Below, piece after piece: positions 1-9,239 of a stretch of 38,830 nucleotides of DNA. Position 1 is the stretch's first letter. Each line of letters starts with the position of its first letter. A model generated the notes under the pieces. That model had not been told where the DNA came from. It searched no databases and saw only the letters and a program-made list of their open reading frames with translations. Source of the DNA: Acidobacteria subdivision 13 bacterium RH2 MAG17b (GTDB lineage: Bacteria; Acidobacteriota; Terriglobia; UBA7540); assembly GCA_002197525.1 (NCBI GenBank), contig NFUN01000116.1, forward strand, positions 1 to 38,830. The letters run 5' to 3'. The translations under genes and the position numbers were made by a program.

Positions 1-5
1 CGCGC

Positions 6-551
6 CTATGAGGCGCGAGCGGCGCGCAACTTCACCCGGCCTTCTTCCACGGTCACCGAAAACCGGATGAGGTCGCAATCGAGGGATTTTTTGAACTGGC
101 GGGTTTTATCGCGGATATAGTCTGCGAAGAGTTGGGGATCGAGATCGTCTGCCGATTGGCCGGCGGCAGACTTTGCCCGGACAACCGCTTGTAGAAGCTG
201 TTCTACTTTTTCCTGGTCCGGATCGGACCACTCAATAGTGAAGTCCGCGCCTTTCGAGCGGCCTCCGTGGGCGCGTGCGATTACGGGTTGAATGCCCTCT
301 TCTTTCATCTTCAACTTTTTGCGCCACAGGTCATTGTGCACTGCATAGCTTTGGGTGAGTTGATTGAAGCGGAAACGCTGCCGGAAGGTCAAATCCATGG
401 TCCCGGCGCTGAATTTTTTAACGGTTTTTCCCACACGGAAAACCAAATCATTCGGCGGCCGGGGAGATCCGCCGTTGAAGTAAGTCTCATATTCGATCTT
501 CAAGCGGCGAAGATTATCTTCCAGCCGGTTGAGTTCCTCGTCGGCCGTCAT
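6..551 (-). CDS. MXAN_5187-like hypothetical protein
   Basis: ORF 6..629; internal ATG at 551 (MTADEELNRLEDNLRRLKIEYETYFNGG...) is preceded by a strong GAGGAG Shine-Dalgarno. The family resemblance is from memory. Confidence 0.6.
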   Translation of the reverse strand: MTADEELNRLEDNLRRLKIEYETYFNGGSPRPPNDLVFRVGKTVKKFSAGTMDLTFRQRFRFNQLTQSYAVHNDLWRKKLKMKEEGIQPVIARAHGGRSKGADFTIEWSDPDQEKVEQLLQAVVRAKSAAGQSADDLDPQLFADYIRDKTRQFKKSLDCDLIRFSVTVEEGRVKLRAARAS

Positions 552-699
552 GGCAGCTCCTCGCGGAAGCCTTTTGGAAAAGTATGGCTTCGCAGCGCGG
601 CCTGAGTCAACATCAAAGTTAATACTCATTGAGTGAACAACGGGAAAGGGCTAGGGATGAGGGGGGACGGGGTTAAAGAGTCTGTGTGAAAACTGCGGC

Positions 700-754
700 T
701 GTAGCGGCGCTGTCCTCAGCGCCGAAAGACGCCGGTGGGGACACCGGCGCTACA
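700..754. repeat. Three-way-junction inverted repeat (outer stem enclosing two hairpins)
   Basis: TGTAGC(700-705)/GCTACA(749-754) encloses GGCGCTG-TCCT-CAGCGCC (706-723) and CGCCGGTG-GGGA-CACCGGCG (730-749). Confidence 0.8.
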
Positions 755-827
755 AAAAATCCGCCACTATAATTTGTAATTCTCAATAGGCAAGCAGACC
801 TGAGGGGTCAAGGAAGGGGAATCGGGC

Positions 828-1580
828 ATGGCAAACGTAAAAGATCATCCTCTGCGGGGTCAAGTGGCGCTGGTCACCGGCGCGGGCCGCAGAATCGGAC
901 GCGCGATTGCAATCGAGCTCGGCCGGGCGGGCGCGCGCGTGGCCGTGAACTATTACCGCTCCCGGAGCGAAGCGCTGGCCACTGTGCGGGAAATTGAGGC
1001 GCTGGGCGCGGAGGCGGTGGCGGCGCCCGCTGACATTTCAAAGCCGAGACAAGTGGAAGCCATGTTCGCCCGGCTCGACCGCCGCTTCAATCGCCTCGAT
1101 CTGCTCGTGAATAACGCCGCTGTGTTCTTTCCTTCTCAGTGGGACCAGCTCACCGAACGCGATTGGGACCGCATTCTCGGAATCAATCTGAAAGGGACTT
1201 TCTTTTGCGCGCAAGCTGCCGCGCGCCGCATGATGGCGCAAAAACGGGGGCAGATCATCAACATCTCCTCGGTAGGCGGCCTCCAGGCGTGGCCGCGCTA
1301 CCTTCACTACTGTTCCTCGAAAGCGGGCGTGATTATGCTGACGAAATGCCTGGCCAAGGCTTTGGCCCCGCACATACTCGTCAATAGCATCGCCCCTGGG
1401 ACGATTCTTTTTCCGGGTGAGGAGAGCGACCCGGCGTTCAAAAAAATAATCCGCTCGACCCCTCTGCGAAAGGGCGGAGGGGCCGGGGACATTGCGGACA
1501 TGGTGGTCTTCCTCGCGGCAAAGAATCGCTTTGCGACCGGCCAGGTGTTTGTGATAGATGGCGGGAAGTCGATTCCATGA
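828..1580 (+). CDS. SDR family oxidoreductase (FabG/pteridine-reductase-like)
   Basis: Rossmann TGAGRRIGRAIA, NNAA motif, catalytic S..YCSSK (YxxxK), C-terminal VIDGG. Confidence 0.9.
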   Translation: MANVKDHPLRGQVALVTGAGRRIGRAIAIELGRAGARVAVNYYRSRSEALATVREIEALGAEAVAAPADISKPRQVEAMFARLDRRFNRLDLLVNNAAVFFPSQWDQLTERDWDRILGINLKGTFFCAQAAARRMMAQKRGQIINISSVGGLQAWPRYLHYCSSKAGVIMLTKCLAKALAPHILVNSIAPGTILFPGEESDPAFKKIIRSTPLRKGGGAGDIADMVVFLAAKNRFATGQVFVIDGGKSIP

Positions 1581-1586
1581 GCGAGT

Positions 1587-1616
1587 AGCGCACACCTCCG
1601 GTTCTGAGGTCTGCGG
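1587..1616 (+). repeat. 30-bp palindromic element, copy 1
   Basis: AGCGCACACCTCCGGTTCTGAGGTCTGCGG matches the reverse complement of 1817-1846 at 27/30 positions. Confidence 0.75.
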
Positions 1617-1816
1617 TTCTTTTCTACCGTGCCCCACGGCCATAGGTCAGATTCGCGTTTCCGAATCCGAAGGGATATTCACCCGGTCAATCGTCAATCC
1701 CCTGCGCCGCTTGAGCAGCCGCACGGTGATAAAAAAGAACCGGTCGGAAAGAAAAGGGCGACGCAACCGAGACACGGCGCTAGAATACACCCCTGTAGAC
1801 GCGATGACCACACAAG

Positions 1817-1846
1817 CCGCAGACCTCAGAGACGGAGGTCTGCGCT
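1817..1846 (-). repeat. 30-bp palindromic element, copy 2 (inverted); also a hairpin
   Basis: CGCAGACCTC-AGAGACG-GAGGTCTGCG forms a 10-bp perfect stem (1818-1827/1835-1844). Confidence 0.75.
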
Positions 1847-1867
1847 CCCCTCGCCATGCCTTTACCG

Positions 1868-4078
1868 TCAGGCCTTTGAGAGGCGGGAGAAAATAGCTCG
1901 TAACTGGGCGCGGGGAATTTGTTCGCTGCCGAAGCGGAGGGAGTTGTAGGCCCGCGTGAATTCGGCTGCCCCCGGTCCGAGCGGAGACGGTGCGAGGCCG
2001 CGGGCGAACTCCCACGGCGTCTGTGAGGGGCGTTTCCGGAAGCCCTTGGCGCGCGCAATTTTCAGAAACTGGCTGTACCAGCGCGCGGCTTCGTGCGGAT
2101 TCACAGGGCGGTCCTGGCCGCCAAACTTCCAGGCCCATTGCCAGCGAAGGCCCGCCGTTGAGATCTTACCCACCGTGAAAAGGTAGGCTACCAGCCAGGC
2201 CGCGAGCAAACCCAGCACTACGGCGAATTCGTGGTTGACCAGATCCTGTTCGGTCCGGAAAGCCCAGCGGGCGCCTTGCCTTTGGAGGCGGTCGAAGCGG
2301 GCTCGCGCCGCCAGCCGGAAGTGGCGGGAGTTCCGATCCACTTTCTGAGCCAGTAAGACCTGATGCGCAAAATCGTAATTGATGACCCATTCGCTCCAGA
2401 ACAAGCTTGCGGCATCCAGATAATCATCGAACGTAGTCCAGCCAGCAGCTTGGGCGGGGCCGGCTGGAGTTGGATCAAAGGGTATCCAACCGTACGCGGG
2501 GAAATACGCTTCAACCCAACTGTGCGCGTCCCGAGCGCGCACCACGAAGTCCTGGCCGATGGGGTTGTAAGTTCCGGTTTGGAACCCGTTCACAATCCGG
2601 GCCGGCACGTTCAGGGTGCGGAGCATCAACGTCATTGCGGCTGCAAAATAGACGCAATAACCCTTGCGGAACTTGAAAAGGAAACTGTCCACCGGGTCGG
2701 CAGACTCGAGTCCCGTTGGATTCAGAGTGTACCCGTAGTTGCTCCGAAGGTAATTCTGAACGGCCAGGGCGCGGTCGTAATTGTTTGAGGCAGGCTTGGC
2801 AATTCGCGTGGCGAGCGCCGCAAGTTCCGGATCAGGCTTCGGAAGCGAGAGATAGCGGAGACGGATCTCCTGAGTATAATTCTGCCCGGCGCGGCGTAGC
2901 AGGTCCGGGGGCGGCAGAGCGATGTTTGATACTACGGTATATCCAATCGGCGCGCCGAAGTGCTGCGGATCGTGCAGGGAACCGGTTTCGTCGATGCCAA
3001 GAGCGGGAAAGTTGCCAAAGATTTCGCGGGGTTGGGCGGCGGCAAACAGTACGTCCGTGGAAACGCTGGAGAGCAGAACCTGGTACCGTACCAAACGCTG
3101 AGGCCGCAGGTTCCAACCGGCCTGCGGCGGCAAGACGAAGCGCCCCGGTGAAGCGGGTCCCAGGCACATTTGAGCCGTATTCTCGTTGTACCACGCGCTT
3201 CCCGTGAAGCTGGTAAGCCCGATGCCGCGCCAGCGGATGCCTTGGAACTCGCGTGGATCGCCCGGCACTTTCACCCGCATTACTACCAGATTCGAGCGCT
3301 TGATGGCTCCGATATCGCCCAAATTCACGCTTTCGGAGAAGCCGGTGACGTTTTGAGTTTGAAGCGTGAAATTGCTGAAGTAAGACGTGTGGTAGCGAGG
3401 AATCACGAAGAAAAGCACGGAGCCCGCCGCGGCGATTCCCAGGGCCAGCCCGAGGGCCGTGAGGCCCAGGGAGTTTTCGATCTCCACGCGATTGCGGGCC
3501 GGATTTGGGTAAGGGCCTCGCGGCGCCTGGTGGGCCATCTCGATGCCGCGCTTTATGTCGTAGCTGATGAACATCGAGATGGCAAACAGCACGTAGAGCG
3601 TAAGGCCGATGAGGTAGTTTGCGCTCACCGTAAGCACCGCGCCCACCAGCATCATCAAAAAGGAAAGCGCCGCCAGATATCCATAGTCCCGGTAGCGCCG
3701 CGCTGAAAAAATCTTGATGACGGTGATGAAAAGGATTAAGTGGACGGTGGCGGCGAGCATCCGGTCGAGAAGGCCCGGACCGCCCGTCAGAAAAAGGAAA
3801 TCCAGAAGGAAAAAAAAGATATACAGAATTGAAAGAAGCGTGACCGCACGTGGACTGAGCCGGTAACCCGACTCACCCCGCACATAGCCCCATAGCTTGA
3901 CACCCAACGCTGCGGAAAATAAGGCGATGGAGACAGCATCCAACTTTCCGGTGGAGGCAAGCGTCAAGAAACTTGTGCCCAGCATGAGCAGCAGAGAAAT
4001 TTCAAAATAGCGCTGCACGCTGATATGCGCCTGCTTGTTGACGGAGCTTGGAGGGGCGGTCTGGACTGTGGCGGGCAT
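1868..4078 (-). CDS. TgpA-like membrane protein with transglutaminase-like domain (DUF3488/transglutaminase)
   Basis: N-terminal multi-TM segment followed by transglutaminase core: FRKGYCVYFAAAMTLMLRTLNVPARIVNGF ... ARDAHSWVEAYFPAYGWIPFDPTP. Confidence 0.9.
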   Translation of the reverse strand: MPATVQTAPPSSVNKQAHISVQRYFEISLLLMLGTSFLTLASTGKLDAVSIALFSAALGVKLWGYVRGESGYRLSPRAVTLLSILYIFFFLLDFLFLTGGPGLLDRMLAATVHLILFITVIKIFSARRYRDYGYLAALSFLMMLVGAVLTVSANYLIGLTLYVLFAISMFISYDIKRGIEMAHQAPRGPYPNPARNRVEIENSLGLTALGLALGIAAAGSVLFFVIPRYHTSYFSNFTLQTQNVTGFSESVNLGDIGAIKRSNLVVMRVKVPGDPREFQGIRWRGIGLTSFTGSAWYNENTAQMCLGPASPGRFVLPPQAGWNLRPQRLVRYQVLLSSVSTDVLFAAAQPREIFGNFPALGIDETGSLHDPQHFGAPIGYTVVSNIALPPPDLLRRAGQNYTQEIRLRYLSLPKPDPELAALATRIAKPASNNYDRALAVQNYLRSNYGYTLNPTGLESADPVDSFLFKFRKGYCVYFAAAMTLMLRTLNVPARIVNGFQTGTYNPIGQDFVVRARDAHSWVEAYFPAYGWIPFDPTPAGPAQAAGWTTFDDYLDAASLFWSEWVINYDFAHQVLLAQKVDRNSRHFRLAARARFDRLQRQGARWAFRTEQDLVNHEFAVVLGLLAAWLVAYLFTVGKISTAGLRWQWAWKFGGQDRPVNPHEAARWYSQFLKIARAKGFRKRPSQTPWEFARGLAPSPLGPGAAEFTRAYNSLRFGSEQIPRAQLRAIFSRLSKA

Positions 4079-4126
4079 GAGTCCTGCTCCATTTAATCCG
4101 CTACGAAGGCGCGCAGCAGCGCTCCA

Positions 4127-4870
4127 CTACATGAGTTGCCGGCGATAGGTTCCGGTCCAGGCTCGCCAGCGCAACTCAACCAGTTCCCGAAACATGCGGA
4201 CCGAGTCGCGCAGCAGACGCACCTTGGTGGCGCGATTATCATTCCAGCGCACTGGAACTTCAACAATCCTGCCTCCGGATTGCCGGATCAGGAAGAGTAA
4301 TTCGGGGTCGAACCCGAAACCCACAGCACGCTGTAACTCAAAGGCGCGCCGGGTAGTTTTCCTGCGGAAGAGCTTCAAGCCACACTGCGTGTCGCGAATC
4401 GGAAGGCCCGTTACCGCCCGAACCAGAATATTGAAGGCTCTGCCACTCCATTCGCGAATCGCGGGCTGGCGCACACCGATCAACTTCCGATTGAGGGCGC
4501 GGGAGCCGACCGCCGCGTCCGCACGGGATGATTCCAGCGTATGGAGCAGCTTATCCGCTTCTTCGATCGGGGCGGAAAGGTCCGCGTCAGTAAAAAGCAC
4601 GTATTGCCCTTGAGCTTCGAGTGCACCTCGCCGCACGCTGTAGCCTTTGCCCCTATTGGGTTCATTGCGGAGAACACGCATGCCTGGCCAACCCGCGGAG
4701 ACTTTCTCAAGGAGAGCGGGCATCTCATCGGTGGATCCATCATCCACAACGATCAGTTCGGTAGAAAATCTTTTTGTAGCGAAAAAGTCACGGACACGTT
4801 CGAGGGAACTTCCGATGCGCGCAGCCTCGTTGTATGCGGGAATCACGACGCTCAGGAAGGGTTCACTCAT
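4127..4870 (-). CDS. Family 2 glycosyltransferase, dolichyl-phosphate glucosyltransferase-like
   Basis: LSVVIPAYNEAARI, VVDDGSTD, FTDADLSAP motifs; DTQCGLKLFRR segment. Confidence 0.9.
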   Translation of the reverse strand: MSEPFLSVVIPAYNEAARIGSSLERVRDFFATKRFSTELIVVDDGSTDEMPALLEKVSAGWPGMRVLRNEPNRGKGYSVRRGALEAQGQYVLFTDADLSAPIEEADKLLHTLESSRADAAVGSRALNRKLIGVRQPAIREWSGRAFNILVRAVTGLPIRDTQCGLKLFRRKTTRRAFELQRAVGFGFDPELLFLIRQSGGRIVEVPVRWNDNRATKVRLLRDSVRMFRELVELRWRAWTGTYRRQLM

Positions 4871-5138
4871 TGCGTTGCGTTTGGACGAGGCCTATACCAG
4901 CGGTCTCAAAGAACGCAGGGTCATGGAACGCAGGCGCGGCTACAACCGGGTTCCGAATCGGAAGGGAAGAACAATTCCTAGCTTTCGGCCGTCCCTCACC
5001 TTAATATCGGCTACCGGGCCGTATTCTTGAAGAACGAAATTCCAGCCCGTTCAGCACAAAGCGGCTGTCACCGGGAAGACTTCAGCCGAGGCTCGTCCCC
5101 GGCTTGGATTTGACCGGCTTCGGAGGGCGGTTCCACGA

Positions 5139-7421
5139 TTACCCCTTAGAGACTTCCGCCAGGGCTTGCCGCGCCGCGTCCGCGTCCTTAAATTTTGGAT
5201 CGATTTGAAGGGCACGCTCAAACTCCTCTTTCGCCCTGGTCCGGTCCCCAAGTTTTTGGTAAGTGAGACCCAGGTGATAGTGGATAGAGGGGTCATTGGG
5301 CGCCTTTTGAAGAGCATCCTTGAGTAGCCCGGCGGCGAGCTGATAGAGTCCGTTGTGATAGTAAGCGCAGCCCAGCGTATCCGCTGCCGCGGAAGATTCC
5401 GGCATGGCGCGGCGCGCCGCCTGGGCGAGGGAAAGCGCAACGTCGGGATTCTGATTGTGTTGGATCATGAGATAGGCCAAGTTGTTTTGCGCCGGCGCAA
5501 AGTCTGGTTGTATTTGGAGCACTTTCTGGTATAGACCCTGAGCTTTCTGCCAATCTCCCTGGCTATCATCCAACTCGGCGAGCGCGATATAGGGCAGGAT
5601 ATCCTGAGGGTTCACTTGAATGGCTTGTTGGTAGGTTGAGGCGGCCTGGCCGATCGCGCCGAGCAAGGTTTGCACCTGGCCGAGGAGCAAATAAGCCGCC
5701 ATGTTGTTTTTGTCGAGCCGAACCGCTTGCGCCGCCGCCGCTTCCGCCTTCGGAAGATCGTGGGTGAACCCATACACCTTTGCCAGCGTCAAGTAAAACG
5801 GACTGCTCGCCGGGGCCTGAGCGATCTGCTGGTTGACGCGCTGAATTGCCAAGTCGGGCTTTTTCTCGCTAAGGTCGATGTTAACCAAGCCGTCCAAGGC
5901 TGGACTATAGCCGGGGCTCTTTGAGAGAGCCTGTTCATAGAGCTTCTGCGCTTCCGTGAACTTCTTTTGGCCAAAACGCAGGTCTCCAAGGGCGGCATAA
6001 CCGATAGGGCTTTGCGGCGCTACTTGCATGGCCTTTTGGAGATCGGCTTCAGCGGCGGCGGCGTCTTTTTGCTGCAAATCTACCTTCGCGTGCAGCACGT
6101 AGCCGTCGGGAGAGCCGGGGAGAATGCGCATTATTTGTTCAGAGGATTCCTTCAAAAGGTCCACATCGCCCTTACGAATTGCTACGCCAGCCAGAGCTCG
6201 CTGCGCTTGCACCATGTTTGGATTCAGGCGCGCCGCTTCACGCCACTGGCTTTCCGCCTGATCTATCTGGCCTGTCATGTTAAACGCAACACCCAGATAG
6301 TAGAGCGCGGGGGCGTTTTGCGGTTCGCCCTTCAAAACACCCTGTAGCAAATTGATCGCATCTTGCGGCTTCTGCTGTCCTTCGTCGATCTCGGCCTGAA
6401 GAATCAAGCCGCCCGAATCCTTGGTGTTGCTCTTGAGTATTCCAGAAACCACCTTCGCCGCCTGGTTGAAATGGTGATTGAGAATCAGAAGCTGGGCATA
6501 ACCCCGCTGCACGACCACATCTTTCGGATGCTGTTGGGTCAGCGAAGCGTACTCGGCGACAGCCTTATCCATTTGACCCGTCTCAAAGTAAAACTGAGCG
6601 AGCATGCGATAGGCCGAGGGGTTGTCCGGCATGACCTTCTTCGCTTCCACTAGGACTTGCTCCGCCTGAGGCTGTTTGTTTTCTATAAGATATAGCCTGG
6701 CGAGTGCAGCACTAGGCAAAGGATTGTTCGGGTCGAGCGTGACCGCCTTTTGGAATTGCTGCTCCGCGTCTGGCCACCGGCGTTGTTGCATGTAAAAGTT
6801 TCCGAGGGCCATCAGGGCCGAAATAGATTTTGGGTCAAGTTGCACAGCCTTTTTGAAACTTTCTTCGGCTTGATCTACCTTCTTCGCATCGAGCTGAAGA
6901 ACACCGAGATTCAGGTAGGTTTGGGGCCGGTCTGGCGAAAGCTGCAGCGCATCCTGCATTTCTTGAAGAGAAGCTTGAATGTTGGAAAGGCCAGCGTTGG
7001 AGTTGGCCATCAAAACCACCGCTTCGACGTTTTTCGAATCCTTTTGCATCACGAGCTTGGCCTGGGCCTGAGCTCGCTTGAAGTGACGGCTGGCTAGGAA
7101 CAGATTTCCTAAATCGAGCTGCGCCTTGAGATCATCAGGACGCAACTGTACAGCCTGGGATAATTCCTGATACGCCGGTTTCCAATATCCCATCCTCAAA
7201 TAACACCGGGCCAGTTGGTAATGCGCCTCTTCATATTTGGGATCGATGCGAGTGGCGTTGGTGAATTGAATCGCGGCGTCCTGGAATTCACCTTTGGCGT
7301 AGTATCGCGCGCCACTTTGAAAGAACTCGCGCTTTTGCGCATTGGGATCGCGATGGCATCCGGTCACACACGCCACCAGGAATAGCGAGGCGAGAAGGAT
7401 GAACAGACGCTGCTTGCTCAT
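5139..7421 (-). CDS. TPR-repeat lipoprotein of exosortase/EPS locus (PrsT-like)
   Basis: Start MSKQRLFILLASLFLVACVTGCHRDP at 7421 with GGAG SD; lipobox; many consecutive TPR units (e.g. YLNLGVLQLDAKKVDQAEESFKKAVQLDPKS). The upstream extension of the ORF is judged non-coding. Confidence 0.85.
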   Translation of the reverse strand: MSKQRLFILLASLFLVACVTGCHRDPNAQKREFFQSGARYYAKGEFQDAAIQFTNATRIDPKYEEAHYQLARCYLRMGYWKPAYQELSQAVQLRPDDLKAQLDLGNLFLASRHFKRAQAQAKLVMQKDSKNVEAVVLMANSNAGLSNIQASLQEMQDALQLSPDRPQTYLNLGVLQLDAKKVDQAEESFKKAVQLDPKSISALMALGNFYMQQRRWPDAEQQFQKAVTLDPNNPLPSAALARLYLIENKQPQAEQVLVEAKKVMPDNPSAYRMLAQFYFETGQMDKAVAEYASLTQQHPKDVVVQRGYAQLLILNHHFNQAAKVVSGILKSNTKDSGGLILQAEIDEGQQKPQDAINLLQGVLKGEPQNAPALYYLGVAFNMTGQIDQAESQWREAARLNPNMVQAQRALAGVAIRKGDVDLLKESSEQIMRILPGSPDGYVLHAKVDLQQKDAAAAEADLQKAMQVAPQSPIGYAALGDLRFGQKKFTEAQKLYEQALSKSPGYSPALDGLVNIDLSEKKPDLAIQRVNQQIAQAPASSPFYLTLAKVYGFTHDLPKAEAAAAQAVRLDKNNMAAYLLLGQVQTLLGAIGQAASTYQQAIQVNPQDILPYIALAELDDSQGDWQKAQGLYQKVLQIQPDFAPAQNNLAYLMIQHNQNPDVALSLAQAARRAMPESSAAADTLGCAYYHNGLYQLAAGLLKDALQKAPNDPSIHYHLGLTYQKLGDRTRAKEEFERALQIDPKFKDADAARQALAEVSKG

Positions 7422-7451
7422 GGTTGATCTCCTTACTTCAAGACCGGACCG

Positions 7452-7500
7452 TGCACGGTTATCCAACCGTGCATCGGAGGAGGTGAAACCTCTGCGATGC
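7452..7500 (-). promoter_or_regulatory. Structured 5' leader of the TPR lipoprotein gene (two overlapping hairpins)
   Basis: TGCACGGTT-ATCC-AACCGTGCA (7452-7473) and GCATCG(7471-7476)...GAGGT-GAA-ACCTC(7480-7492)...CGATGC(7495-7500); they share bases 7471-7473. Confidence 0.5.
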
Positions 7501-7622
7501 GCCGGGATGTGAGCTTCAATTTGAAACAACTCGCACAGGCTTCCGGCGTAGCCACGGCCTAAACCAATCTTAACCCCTGAAGAATCATCGGCCAAACTGC
7601 CTCAACCGCCAGGCAGGGAGTC

Positions 7623-8276
7623 TTACTGCGGAATATATTTCCCTAGCAGCGGCAAGATCAGACGGGTAAAGGTCAAAGCCCTCTGTTTTCCGCTTGCGAG
7701 AGCTTCGCCATCGGCCACCGGGGTGATCACGCGAACCAAAGCACCGTCCGTGCGGTTCATTCGCAGAGCATCGGCCAGCAGGTAAAACCGCGCCCAATAC
7801 TCGCTAGCCACGGTGCGACCGTGGGATTGGAACCAGTAAAGAACAACTTCGCGGCTCAATCCCAGTTGAAGCACGTAGTAGTTGGCGCGGAGTATCTTCC
7901 CGCCGCCCCAAGGAACTGTAATGACCGAGGATTGCACAGGCGTCCAGCCCGAGCCTGGAAGGCAATGCTTCGGCGAGTGGATCGTGTCTCCGGTCCTTTG
8001 GCGCGGGAAATAAGCCAGGAAGAGGTCCACGTCCGGCCTTCCGGGATCACGATAGAGGCGCTCGATGAACTCGCCCGGCCCGAGAATAGCCAAGTCGCCA
8101 GAAGGGATGGTCAGCGCCGTGCCATCCCATGGTCCGATTTGCGATGGGAAAGACGCCAATTCTTGATGCGGAGGCAATACCTCAGCCTGAACGTAGCGGT
8201 GCAAGAAAAGCGCTGCCACCAACAGGAGGAGCACCGGGAAAAGGCCCCTAATCCACGATTTTCCGGATTCTCTCAC
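7623..8276 (-). CDS. EpsI family protein (exosortase-associated)
   Basis: N-terminal TM, PGSGW followed by ...YYVLQLGLSREVVLYWFQSHGRTVASEYWARFYLLADALRMNRTDGALVRV; overlaps the stop of exosortase. Confidence 0.88.
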   Translation of the reverse strand: MRESGKSWIRGLFPVLLLLVAALFLHRYVQAEVLPPHQELASFPSQIGPWDGTALTIPSGDLAILGPGEFIERLYRDPGRPDVDLFLAYFPRQRTGDTIHSPKHCLPGSGWTPVQSSVITVPWGGGKILRANYYVLQLGLSREVVLYWFQSHGRTVASEYWARFYLLADALRMNRTDGALVRVITPVADGEALASGKQRALTFTRLILPLLGKYIPQ

Positions 8277-9187
8277 GATCTAAACCCTCTTATTGCACGT
8301 GCAGTTCCCCGAAAAATTGCGTGAACCGCAAACAGCGCCATCAAAGAAAGAATGAAGATCACCCAGCCAGAAAACTCATGAAAAAAGCCCTGCGCCTTGC
8401 TGGGATCCCAGTACATGCCCGTCAACCCCGTGCCCATAATCCGGAGTCCATTAGCGAGCACGGCGATAGGGACCGACGACGCTACCAGTAAGATTCGAAT
8501 GACCAAGCTGCTCTCTAAGAGATATCCATAAATGATGGCCAGCGTCCCGAGTGAGACCAGAGATCGGATGCCGCTGCAAGCTTCGACCACCTCGAGAGAC
8601 ATATTGGGCAGTTGGATGACGTTGCCGTCCTGCAAGACGGGCACCCCTGAGAATCGAAGAAACCACGTAGCCAAGTCCGAAGCCAGAAATTGAAGCGGAA
8701 TCGTGACCAGGTTCATAATCAAGGTTGGAGGAGGAACCATGAGAAACAGAAACGCCCAGGGGAAAAGAACCGCCTTAAAAAAATCCCACCCTTGAAAGTA
8801 AACCACCATCCCCGCAATCAGAAAGACCAGTGAAACGCGGGACACAAACAGCACCGCTGCGAGCACACCAAAGATCAGCAGCGCTAACGCCCCAGCCATG
8901 ATCAGCAGACCCCACCATGACGGCCGCGCTTTTATCGCCGCCAGCCGCTTCCGGTTTCTCCAGATCAGGAAGGCGGAAAAGGCCGGAACGAAAAAACCGT
9001 GGGAGAAATTAGGATCCGTCCACCATTGTTCGACCAGTCTATAGAGAATGCCGGCGTATAGGTATACGAGTAATCCTGCTAAGGCGGCTCCAGGCCATAA
9101 TATCCAAGTGGCAGACCTCGAACTCTCCAGTTCAAGGCCTTCCGCCACGCTTCGTTCGTGCGCGTTATTCATTACCAGTAATTCCAT
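8273..9187 (-). CDS. Exosortase (EpsH/Xrt family)
   Basis: Multi-TM; conserved Cys-Arg-His signature: EACSGIRSL ... PIAVLANGLRI ... FFHEFSGWVIF. Start could be ATG 9187 or the in-frame ATG 9172. Confidence 0.92.
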   Translation of the reverse strand: MELLVMNNAHERSVAEGLELESSRSATWILWPGAALAGLLVYLYAGILYRLVEQWWTDPNFSHGFFVPAFSAFLIWRNRKRLAAIKARPSWWGLLIMAGALALLIFGVLAAVLFVSRVSLVFLIAGMVVYFQGWDFFKAVLFPWAFLFLMVPPPTLIMNLVTIPLQFLASDLATWFLRFSGVPVLQDGNVIQLPNMSLEVVEACSGIRSLVSLGTLAIIYGYLLESSLVIRILLVASSVPIAVLANGLRIMGTGLTGMYWDPSKAQGFFHEFSGWVIFILSLMALFAVHAIFRGTARAIRGFRS

Positions 9188-9223
9188 TCCGCTTCATATA
9201 CAAGCTGGCGGAGGAATAGGGAT

Positions 9224-9239
9224 TGCAATTGGCTTTCCA
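9224..9239 (-). promoter_or_regulatory. Candidate sigma-54 (-24/-12) promoter for the exosortase arm
   Basis: Minus strand TGGAAAGCCAATTGCA: GG-N10-GC, 9/11 of TGGCACG-N4-TTGC; predicted start about 26 nt before the exosortase ATG. Confidence 0.6.

Noticed and set aside
1647-2138. 163-aa minus-strand ORF and several overlapping small ORFs in 1558-2190
   Set aside because: No domain; occupy intergenic repeat sequence and the wrong frame of the TgpA-like gene.
7422-7595. N-terminal extension of the TPR ORF (MADDSSGVKIGLGRGYAG...)
   Set aside because: The lipoprotein signal peptide and SD place the start at 7421; the extension covers the structured leader.
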